A stretch of 64,000 nucleotides of DNA, from positions 5,208,001 through 5,272,000 of the forward strand of contig NZ_CP042997.1 of NCBI RefSeq assembly GCF_008087625.1, in the 5' to 3' direction. Within the stretch, counting starts at the first letter, position 1. Each line of letters starts with the position of its first letter. The stretch is from Aquisphaera giovannonii. GTDB taxonomy: Bacteria > Planctomycetota > Planctomycetia > Isosphaerales > Isosphaeraceae. The position numbers were made by a program, and so were the translations under genes. Below the pieces are notes generated by a model. It was not told the DNA's origin. It worked only from the letters and a program-made list of their open reading frames with translations, and did no database searches. This document shows, piece by piece, positions 55,155 through 62,250 of the stretch.

Positions 55155-55557
55155 GTCGTTGAACCTTCCTCGTCGCCCCGGGGGCGAGTGACCGGGCCTG
55201 GTGTTGCTGATCGACGCCGACTGCATCGAGCCCGCCTGCGAGCGGCCCTTCCGAGACGACGCGGCGACGCGGGGCCCGGGAGATCATACGCCGAGGGTTG
55301 GGGGGGGGCGAGGATGAATCGGTACGCCAGGGATTTTCGGCCGGCTTCGAAGCGATGGCCTTCGGAGATCCCCGGCATCGACCTCGGACCGGGGCGACGC
55401 CTCGGGGTCCTGCCGGGAGGAGTTGCGGGGTCAGGTCGGCGCTCCGGGGTCAGGGCTGGCCCCTGGGCGGTCAGGATGACCGCGTTGGCGGTCTTGCGAG
55501 GCGAAGTCGCTTGGCGAGCCCGCCCGAGCCCGGTACGATTCGGACGGGAGGTGCGCG
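55155..55557. other. Intergenic region
   Basis: About 400 bases between divergent genes. Frames in it are GC-driven and show no conserved pattern. Short GGGGTCAGG repeats (near 55430-55480) occur but do not form a clear element. Promoters for the esterase-like gene and for the small gene at 55558 are expected here. Confidence 0.4.
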
Positions 55558-55779
55558 ATGCTTTCTCACGAGGCCCTGAACCTGTTCCGGCTGCACGTCG
55601 AGCGGCATGGGGACATTGACGTAGCCGCGAATCGCGAGACGTACCGTGAACTCCAGCGAGCCGGGCTGGTGCGTGCCGTGAGCACTTATGCCGGCGGTCC
55701 GGAATCCGCCTATCGGATGACCAGGGAAGGATTCGAACGGAGGGCGGAACTCCTCGCCCGTGCGAAGGCGGCGGGGTGA
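55558..55779 (+). CDS. Winged-helix-like partner protein, copy B
   Basis: A 73-residue protein with a strong ribosome binding site (GGGAGGT at five bases). LSHEALNLFRLHVERHG, then TYRELQRAGLVRAV and YRMTREGFERRAELLARA matches one unit of the two-unit protein at 28838-29281. It is convergent with the HEYEE-motif gene at 55871, separated by about 90 bases, mirroring the copy-A arrangement. DNA binding is possible but not shown. Confidence 0.7.
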   Translation: MLSHEALNLFRLHVERHGDIDVAANRETYRELQRAGLVRAVSTYAGGPESAYRMTREGFERRAELLARAKAAG

Positions 55780-55870
55780 CCGATCGACGGCTCGCCCTCG
55801 GAGCCCCGGGCCTGCGGCGCGGCGCCGGACATGATGCCCGTCCGTGCGGACGGGCCGGGGGGATCGCGGC

Positions 55871-56347
55871 CTATCTCGCCCTGGCCTTGTTGATCCGCCT
55901 CGCCATTTCCGCGATCGGAAGCTTCGTCTTCGCCGCCATCCTGATCGCCGACTTGTGGTCCCCGCCTGCCAGCAGCTCCTCGTATTCGTGAGAGATCGCC
56001 GCGTCGATCCTGTCGCGCAGGGTGGCCTTCGCCCAAAGCCTGCCGCCCTTGCGGCCCTTGAGCAGGTCCGGGTTCAGCACGCCGGAATCCACCACCTCCG
56101 TGGTGTTCTCGCCGCCCTGGCGGCCGTGGGGATGGAACGATCGCCACCGCCCGTCGCCGTCGAAGTCCGGCTGGCCATTCATGCCGTCGGGGATGCCGAG
56201 TTCCTTCTCCCGCCTGTGGACATAGCTCTCGCCGACGTCCTCCCATTCTCGGGCGATCTGCTGGGCGTGCAGGCCGGGATCGGCCGGCCGCCCGCCCCGC
56301 GCCGAGGGCGGCTCGCCGATCATCCCCGGCGGCGGCTTCTTGCTCAT
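55871..56347 (-). CDS. HEYEE-motif hypothetical protein, copy B
   Basis: A 158-residue protein homologous to 28231-28830. Shared segments are PPPGMIGEPPSARGG, RWRSFHPHGRQGGENTTEVV, DSGVLNPDLLKG, AAISHEYEELLAGGDHKSAI and KTKLPIAEMARRINKA. The HEYEE helix and the TKLPI/TELPI segment are the best-conserved parts. The start at MSKKPPPG is the best guess; the frame is open further upstream. No function is known. It is convergent with its winged-helix-like partner. Confidence 0.7.
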   Translation of the reverse strand: MSKKPPPGMIGEPPSARGGRPADPGLHAQQIAREWEDVGESYVHRREKELGIPDGMNGQPDFDGDGRWRSFHPHGRQGGENTTEVVDSGVLNPDLLKGRKGGRLWAKATLRDRIDAAISHEYEELLAGGDHKSAIRMAAKTKLPIAEMARRINKARAR

Positions 56348-56540
56348 CGAGCCATGATCGCAGAGGGCCGTTCCTGGGGAAAGCTGGTCGCCGACCGATC
56401 GCGGGAAGCCGAAACGGAGCCGATGCGCGGGGCCCGCGGGGTCAGGCCTTGCTGTGCACCGCGAAAACTCGCGGATCTTCAAAGGTCCACGGGGGCTGAC
56501 CGAGTTCCGGGGGACGACGGGGCCCCGGACGCCGCTCCCG

Positions 56541-56700
56541 CCTCGGGGAAATCTGGGTGGCCCCGTTTACCCCGCCTCGGGGAAATCTGGGTGGCCCCGT
56601 TTACCCCGCCCTCGGGGAAATCTGGGTGGCCCCGTTTACCCCGGGTGGCCCCGTTTACCCCCCGGGTGGCCCCGTTTACCCCGCCCCGTTCACCCGCCCT
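56541..56700. repeat. Direct-repeat array, GGGGAAATCTGGGTGGCCCCGTTTACCCC
   Basis: Three consecutive copies of a unit of about 36 bases (CTCGGGGAAATCTGGGTGGC followed by CCCGTTTACCCCGC) are followed by three truncated copies of GGGTGGCCCCGTTTACCCC. Copies are nearly identical and directly abutting, with no spacers. The layout GGGGAAA...CCG-TTACCCC also occurs in the array at 61722-62022. It takes up the second half of the 56348-56742 gap. Confidence 0.8.
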
Positions 56701-56742
56701 GGCTGTGACCCCGCCGGCCGCGGGATCGCCCCCGCGGGCGGG

Positions 56743-58212
56743 TCAGGATCCGGACGGCCCGAGCAGGCCGCGGGCCTTCCAGGACGCGATCGCGGCGTCG
56801 ATCGCCTTGTGGGACGGGCGGCGGTTCGGCTGGTGGACGGCGGGGATCGCCGCGGTCGAGGCCCCGGCCGAGGCCGGGCGGCCCCGGTTCGGCTTCGCGG
56901 GGCCGTGCGACGACCAGGGGCCCGGATCGATCGCGGCGGCCGAGGTCGAGCCCTGACCGGGGGCCGAGGGGCCCGCCGCCGGGGGCGGCGGCGCATCGCG
57001 GCGCCCGCGCAACTCGGATGCCTCCAGGGCGTCGCCCTGGGCCGTGTAGTCGCCCACCGTGGCCGTCTCCGCCTCCATGCTCGAGCTCCCGCCCCCCAGG
57101 TCCGCCTGCTCCGCGACCGCGGTGTACGGCGGGCTGATGAGAGGCTGGGTCGCGGAGCCGAAGTTGAGCAGCAGCCCATATCCGCCGAACGCGCTGCCCG
57201 CGGTATTGCCGGCGACGCGGATCAGGTACGTCGTGCCGGCGGTGACGCCGGTCAGCGTGATGCCCACCGTGTCCCCGAAGTTCGCGGAGGCCACGCTCCC
57301 GAGCAGCGAGAGCGAGGGCGTGAGGACCTGGAGCTTCGGGCTCAGGATGCTCAGGCCCGTGGACTGGACCCTGGCCACGAACGTGCCGGTCGTGGTCGAG
57401 GGGACCGTGACGCTGAACCACTCCGACTGCCCCGTCTTGCCGATGGTCAGGTTCGGGATCGCGGCCTGGCCGTTGGAGCCGATGTAGCCGTTGAGGTTCG
57501 CCGCGGTGGTGTTGAGCCCGTTGCTCTGGCCATTGCTGTTGAAGATGTCCGACCTCGCGGGGCCCCAGATGGACTGGATGCCGTTCACGTCGTCCGTGTT
57601 CAGGGACTGCTTCGTGCCGTTGTAATAGGCGTACAGGCAGGCGGCCTGGATCGCCGAGTGGCCGAGCCCCAGCGCGTGGCCGATCTCGTGGATCGCCACG
57701 GTCTCCAGGTCGTAGCTCGTGTTGACGCCCCAGTTCGACGTCGAGTTCAGGATGATGTCGCCCGCGTCGGTCCCGCCGTTGACCGGCGGGGGCGTCAGGC
57801 AGACCGCCAGCGTGCCCGAGGCCTGCGGGATCGCGCTGATGCGGATGTCGCCGAACCGAGGGTCCCCCTGCTGGTTGCCGTTGACGCCCAGCGCGCTGCC
57901 GTCGTCGCCGACCTGGCAGAGGTTGATGCCGGCGACCGCCTGCCAGGCCGCGGCGGCCTTCTGGAACTGGAGCTGCCAGGTGGCCGTCGCGTACTTCGCG
58001 TTGAGGGTCGCGAACAGGGAGCTGGAATAGCCCCCGATGTTGGCCCCGTCGGGTACGAAGCTGTACGTGATCCGGCTCGCGTAGGGCCACTGGGCCCCCA
58101 GCGTGGAATACAGGACGAGCCGGTCCTCGAGCCCCTCGATCCGCGGGCGGGCGCGACGCTTCGGCGCCGCGGGCTTCCTCGAGGATCGGGATCGGATGAC
58201 ATCGGTGAGCAT
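56743..58212 (-). CDS. Secreted matrixin-like zinc metalloprotease with LEPR-XLL-type N-terminus
   Basis: A 489-residue exported protease. The N-terminal RRARPRIEGLEDRLVLYST motif is of the LEPR-XLL type. The catalytic domain (about residues 40-230) begins WPYASRITYSFVPDG and contains the zinc site HEIGHALGLGH (His175, Glu176, His179, His185), followed by DDVNGIQSIWGP, as in matrixins (M10A). A bacterial pre-peptidase-like beta domain follows (FSVTVPSTTTGTFVARVQST, TYLIRVAGNTAGSAFGGYGL). The last 120 residues are disordered and Ala/Pro/Ser-rich. It has no propeptide Cys switch that I can identify. Confidence 0.9.
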   Translation of the reverse strand: MLTDVIRSRSSRKPAAPKRRARPRIEGLEDRLVLYSTLGAQWPYASRITYSFVPDGANIGGYSSSLFATLNAKYATATWQLQFQKAAAAWQAVAGINLCQVGDDGSALGVNGNQQGDPRFGDIRISAIPQASGTLAVCLTPPPVNGGTDAGDIILNSTSNWGVNTSYDLETVAIHEIGHALGLGHSAIQAACLYAYYNGTKQSLNTDDVNGIQSIWGPARSDIFNSNGQSNGLNTTAANLNGYIGSNGQAAIPNLTIGKTGQSEWFSVTVPSTTTGTFVARVQSTGLSILSPKLQVLTPSLSLLGSVASANFGDTVGITLTGVTAGTTYLIRVAGNTAGSAFGGYGLLLNFGSATQPLISPPYTAVAEQADLGGGSSSMEAETATVGDYTAQGDALEASELRGRRDAPPPPAAGPSAPGQGSTSAAAIDPGPWSSHGPAKPNRGRPASAGASTAAIPAVHQPNRRPSHKAIDAAIASWKARGLLGPSGS

Positions 58213-58867
58213 CACTGGCCTCCTGGTGCGGCGCCCCGATCGCGGCATTCCATCGCGTCGACGGCCGGGCGGTCGCGGCGATCGCCCTGGCGGCGAGGCA
58301 CCGGTCCTCCGGCGGGGTCGGACGCGAGGTCGGACATTTTTGAACAACATAAGACATCGCCCCGGGATGCCGCGGGAGCGATGTGTTTTATCAACAATGA
58401 GGCGAACCGCAAACCATCGCCGCGGGCCCGTGAGTCGCCATAACATCGCGACGCCCAACTGTGTTCCGATCGGTGACGGATGGAACGCCCGGCACCGTCC
58501 CGAGACGCCGCGGGGTGGCCCCCGGGACGTCGTCAGTCGGCGCGGCCCCGCGCACGGGTGACCACGGCCGCGACGCCAGAGCGAGTCGGCGGGATTCAGG
58601 GCAGCCGGAGGGGCCGTTGCGACATTCGGACCCGGCATTCGAGGCCACCCACCATCCGGGGCCCGGAAGGAGCGGGTCCTGATGAGCCGGGCCGACATGA
58701 CGCCGACGAGCCCTGAGCTTCCCGCCCAGAATGCCGGATCCGCCGGAGGGAATCCGAATGACCCCGTTGGCGTCCCCCCGAGGCATGACCGCTGACGCCG
58801 ATCTCCCCCGGTCGGGCGAGCCCGCTGCGAGGCCTCTTCCCGGCGGCCGCCGGATCCCTCCCGCCGC
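58213..58867. other. Intergenic region upstream of the metalloprotease
   Basis: About 650 bases. The part at 58330-58450 is AT-richer (for example TTTTTGAACAACATAAGACA near 58337 and GTTTTATCAACAATG near 58384) and is a good candidate for the protease promoter. The remainder has only GC-driven frames, and I see no repeat family member. Confidence 0.45.
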
Positions 58868-59983
58868 TCATCGCGGACCGGCCCGGCTTGCCTTCAACTC
58901 ATTCAGTTCCGAGGTCTTCCCGGCGATCGCGCGGTCCAGGTCGCCGGCGAGGCCCGGGTCATCGGCGTGCCGCGTCCGCGCCTTCTTCAAGGCCAGGAGG
59001 TGGGCCGTGAGCAGCGCCTGGTCGGCCGGGACGGCGACGTCGGGCTTCACGCCGATCCCCTCCCAGTCCGTCCCGGTCACCGGGTTGATCGAGCGGGAGA
59101 ACGGGATGCTCGCGCGGAAATGGTCGGAGATCCGATGCGGGGTCGTCCCGTGGGCGCCGCCGCCGGTCGTCTCGCCGACGATCGTCGCCCGCCCCAACGC
59201 CCGCAGGTCGTACGCGAGCGACTCGGGGGCGGAGAACGTCCGGCCGCTGGTCAGGATGTACAGGTCCTGATTCGCCAGCTTCCGCCCCGGGACGACGGGA
59301 TAGGTCCAGTACTGTCGCGTCGCGTTCTCGGCCCGGTTGAACTGGTCCTCGAGGTGGGTCTCCTCGTCGAAGAAGTAGCTGGCGAGCAGGGCCACGCCGG
59401 TCGGCGCCCCGCCGCCGTTCTGCCGGAGGTCGAGGATGATCGCCTCGCTGTTGGCGAGGAACGACGCGGCCGCCGCGACCGTATCGCCGGCCCACTCGCC
59501 CGGATAGAAGCCGTCGACCTGGAGGAGCCCGACGCCCCCGTCCAGCCGCTCGACCTTCCGATACTCGTAGTTCCGTCGCCTCCCCGCCTCCCGGAACCGG
59601 GCGACGTCCCCGGGGTCGGGCGGCCTCCGGCCCGGATCCTCGGGGATCACCGCCGCGGAGTATTCGACGTCGAGGTGCCCGTCCTTGCAGACCTCGCGGA
59701 GATGCGCGGTCAGGATTCGCGCGAACTCCCGGCCGCTCGTGACGGCGTCGTACTCCTTCCTCGCCTGCCGATCGCGGATCGCCCGCTCCATCGCCTTCGC
59801 CATGTCCGGGAACACGTAGATGCGGCCGATCTTCTCGAGCAGCCCGTCGATGACCGCGGCCCGCGCGGCCTCGTCGAGTGCGATGTCGGGGGGATCCGCG
59901 GGGGCCTGGGCGGTGGCGATGCCCGCCGGCAGGGGCGACAGGATCAGGGCCAGGACGAGGAGGGCCGCGCGGGCGTTCATCAT
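58868..59983 (-). CDS. Secreted S41 family peptidase
   Basis: A 371-residue exported peptidase. A signal peptide (LLVLALILSPLPAGIATAQA) precedes a helical N-terminal domain of the Peptidase_S41_N kind (IDGLLEKIGRIYVFPDMAKA). The S41 core follows: YEYRKVERLDGGVGLLQVDG, AIILDLRQNGGGAPTGVALL, the Ser-bearing LTSGRTFSAPESLAYDLRAL, and VGETTGGGAHGTTPHRISD. It lacks a PDZ domain, like the IRBP-type branch. The natural substrate is unknown. It starts at the double ATG after GGAGGT. The C-terminus is a charged helix. Confidence 0.9.
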   Translation of the reverse strand: MMNARAALLVLALILSPLPAGIATAQAPADPPDIALDEAARAAVIDGLLEKIGRIYVFPDMAKAMERAIRDRQARKEYDAVTSGREFARILTAHLREVCKDGHLDVEYSAAVIPEDPGRRPPDPGDVARFREAGRRRNYEYRKVERLDGGVGLLQVDGFYPGEWAGDTVAAAASFLANSEAIILDLRQNGGGAPTGVALLASYFFDEETHLEDQFNRAENATRQYWTYPVVPGRKLANQDLYILTSGRTFSAPESLAYDLRALGRATIVGETTGGGAHGTTPHRISDHFRASIPFSRSINPVTGTDWEGIGVKPDVAVPADQALLTAHLLALKKARTRHADDPGLAGDLDRAIAGKTSELNELKASRAGPR

Positions 59984-60113
59984 GACGGATGGTACCTCCG
60001 AGCCCGGGCCGTGCGGCTCGTTCGGCGAGGCGGGGCACGCGCACCCGCCGCGGTCGTCCAATCGCGGGAGACCGGAGCAGCCTGCTCCGCGACAGGCCCT
60101 CCCTTCTACCACA

Positions 60114-60329
60114 GCCGGGCGGGGCCGCGCAGGCCCTCGGGCCGTGATGCCCGTCCAGGACGCCATGGCTCGAACGCGGACCGTCTTCCGGGTCCGACGC
60201 GGCGACCCCCTCCGGATCGATGCCGAACTCGCTCCGAGTCTCGGCCGCGGCGATGACCCACTCCCGGACGCAGCGCCGTCCGAAGTCCTCGGCATGGCCG
60301 GCGGGATCCGAAGGCGGGCTGTCGAGCAT
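60114..60329 (-). pseudogene. Remnant of a HEYEE-motif family gene (copy C)
   Basis: On the minus strand, MLDSPPSDPAGHAEDFGRRC, VREWVIAAAETRSEFGIDPE and GVAASDPED align in pattern with the beginning of the proteins at 28231 (IGAPPSARSPWHDPARHARD, ESRMLELGIDPVR) and 55871. The rest, including the HEYEE helix, is not recovered. No winged-helix-like partner is visible nearby. This looks like a third, decayed copy of the module. Confidence 0.5.
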
Positions 60330-60649
60330 CCGGCCAGGGCAGCAGGCCGCGGGGGGCGAAAGGGGCCATTTCCCCAGATATCCGATTTCGCCCGGGAGAA
60401 TCAGTATGTCCCCGTGGAGTACCTGTCCCCGTGGACTCCCCTGGTGCAATTGCTCACCCTCCGGGGCCGGCTCCTGGCAGAGTCGCGTCGCCACGTCCCC
60501 GGCGCGCCATGACGGGCGTCTGATTGCGGCCTTCCGCGGAGACGGCCCATCCGGGCCCGGTCGGTCGCGTCGTCCGGGCCTTGATCCGAGTCTCGAAGGA
60601 CGATCGACGCCGCCGCGGTGGCCTCACAGCCTCATCGAGTCGCCGCGCC

Positions 60650-60768
60650 GGGTGGCTGTGGTGGAAGCGCAGCGACACCACGGGATCGCCCCGGCGAGGG
60701 ACCGGGCCGGGCTCGCGGGCCATGGCGATCCCGCGGCATCGCCTTCGGCCCTGCCGCAGCCACCCGGG
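60650..60768. repeat. GGGTGGCTG...CAGCCACCC element
   Basis: About 119 bases beginning GGTGGCTGTGGTGGAAGCGC, followed by AGCGACACCACGGGATCGCC, and ending GGCATCGCCTTCGGCCCTGC, followed by CGCAGCCACCC. It is an imperfect palindrome and the most diverged full copy of the family also found at 10540, 26817 and 26965. No gene lies in the surrounding gap (59984-61001) apart from the remnant at 60114. Confidence 0.75.
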
Positions 60769-61001
60769 GGGCCCGCGATCTCGACTCCGAGAGCCCCCCT
60801 CGCTGCCACGCACGCTTCAGCCGGATGAGCCAGTCATATCCCCGTCTCCCATCCCCCGTTTCCCATCCCGAGAGTGACCCCGCTGACCCCCGTGCCCGCT
60901 GGCCTCCGTCGTTGGCGTCGTCGCCCCAACCGTGGTTGGCATCACCGCCCGATTCCGCTAGAATGACCACGGCTTGGCAAAGCACTTCGAGGATATGACT
61001 T

Positions 61002-61292
61002 ATGGCGTCCCAACGACACGCCGACATCGACAGTAAGAGCGAGGCGGCGATTCTGACCCGCATGATTCATCCCGAGCGGGCCGATTTGCCGGAGGCAGCC
61101 GCCGAAGCCGTGCTCAAGCTGTTCGGCCTGGACCAGGGCGATGCGGACCGCTTCCATGACCTGCTGGTGCGCAATCAGGGCGATGCGTTGACGCCCCCGG
61201 AGAAGGAGGAGCTTGAGACGTATCTCCGCGTCAGCATGATGATCGACCTGATGCACGCCAAGGCCCGCTATTCTCTCAAGAAGCACGCCTAG
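61002..61292 (+). CDS. Small HNH-partner protein (intact module)
   Basis: A 96-residue, all-helical acidic protein starting MASQRHADIDSKSEAAILTR. Its C-terminal half (RFHDLLVRNQGDALTPPEKE, then LETYLRVSMMIDLMHAKA) parallels the protein at 8303-8512. It is followed 14 bases later by the HNH endonuclease gene, an arrangement that recurs at 8303-8679. It could be an antitoxin or inhibitor of the nuclease. This is inferred from the conserved pairing only. Confidence 0.75.
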   Translation: MASQRHADIDSKSEAAILTRMIHPERADLPEAAAEAVLKLFGLDQGDADRFHDLLVRNQGDALTPPEKEELETYLRVSMMIDLMHAKARYSLKKHA

Positions 61293-61306
61293 GACGCCTG
61301 ACCGGC

Positions 61307-61657
61307 ATGGAAGCCGCATTGCAGCGACGGGTCTGGCGGCGGGCGGATGGGCGTTGTGAATACTGCCACCTGCCGCAAGCCGGGTCGCAGGCCGCATTCG
61401 AGATCGATCATATCGTCGCCCGCCACCACCACGGCCGCACGGTGCCGGGCAACCTGGCCCTCTCCTGTGCCGTTTGCAACGGGTACAAGGGGCCGAACCT
61501 GACCGGCCGCGATCCGCGCAGCGGCAAGATCACGCCGCTGTTCCACCCGCGGAGGCACAAGTGGAGCTATCACTTCCGCTACGAGGGCGGCACGCGGATC
61601 GGCCGCACGGTCATCGGCCGGACGACGGTTGGCGTGCTCAGGATCAATCACCCGTAG
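61307..61657 (+). CDS. HNH endonuclease
   Basis: A 116-residue HNH-family nuclease. Zinc Cys pairs are in GRCEYCH and LSCAVCNGYKG. The catalytic core is AAFEIDHIVARHHHGRTVPG with the DH dyad, followed by NLALSCAVCN and the Asn/His region KWSYHFRYEGG. It is the size of stand-alone HNH proteins that accompany small partner genes. DNA cleavage is the family's activity; the target is unknown. It is in an operon with the gene at 61002. A direct-repeat array begins about 65 bases downstream. Confidence 0.92.
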   Translation: MEAALQRRVWRRADGRCEYCHLPQAGSQAAFEIDHIVARHHHGRTVPGNLALSCAVCNGYKGPNLTGRDPRSGKITPLFHPRRHKWSYHFRYEGGTRIGRTVIGRTTVGVLRINHP

Positions 61658-61721
61658 CGCGTGGCCCTACGCGAGATCCTGATCGCGGCCGGGGTGTTCT
61701 AGACCGCGGCTGACCTGCATT

Positions 61722-62022
61722 CGCTCTCCCAGTCCCCGGGGAAAATTGAACTGACACCGATTACCCCCGCTCTCCCAGTCCCCGGGGAAAATTGAACTGA
61801 CACCGATTACCCCCCGCCGATTACCCCCGCTCTCCCAGTCCCCGGGGAAAATTGAACTGACACCGATTACCCCCCGCTGACACCGATTACCCCCCGCGGG
61901 GAAAATTGAACTGACACCGATTACCCCCCGATTACCCCCTGCTGACACCGATTACCCCCTGACACCCATTACCCCCGCCCCTGACACCGATTACCCCCGC
62001 CCTGACACCGATTACCCCACGA
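61722..62022. repeat. Direct-repeat array, GGGGAAAATTGAACTGACACCGATTACCCCC
   Basis: Three copies of a roughly 47-base unit (CTCTCCCAGTCCCCGGGGAA followed by AATTGAACTGACACCGATTA and CCCCC) decay into about seven truncated copies, each keeping the end CTGACACCGATTACCCC. Truncations begin at different points of the unit. No unique spacers are present, so it is not a CRISPR array. It shares the GGGGAAA...TTACCCC layout with the array at 56541-56700. It lies between the HNH module and the low-GC gene. Confidence 0.8.
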
Positions 62023-62250
62023 CGTCGATCCTCTCGAGGGCCTGGGCGCATCGATCTACGACACAAGCCCATGCAGATTCTGCTTTTGTGGATTACTCAG
62101 AATTAGCTTGAGGCAGAACAACGTGTTTGATAAAGATACATTGAGTCACCACGTCCGGTGCTTGACGGTGAAATCCTCGACCGCACGAGAATGACGGATA
62201 CTCTGCCGGTTGCCCTTAACACAAACATTTTGAAATGAGTGTCGGCTAAA
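62023..62250. promoter_or_regulatory. AT-rich upstream region of the terminal gene
   Basis: About 230 bases of clearly lower GC than the rest of the window, with stretches such as TTTTGTGGATTACTCAGAAT and CAAACATTTTGAAATGAG. It probably contains the promoter and leader of the gene starting at 62251. No specific -35/-10 pair can be defended. Confidence 0.4.

Noticed and set aside
56541-56700. CRISPR array or coding repeat protein
   Set aside because: Units are directly adjacent, and the frames across them change with each truncation. No spacers and no cas genes.
61667-61948. A 93-codon minus-strand frame encoding GVIGVSSIFP repeats
   Set aside because: It is a translation of the direct-repeat array, with irregular truncations and no start signal.
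61722-62022. CRISPR array
   Set aside because: Repeat units abut directly with no unique spacers of even length, truncated units predominate, and no cas genes are present.
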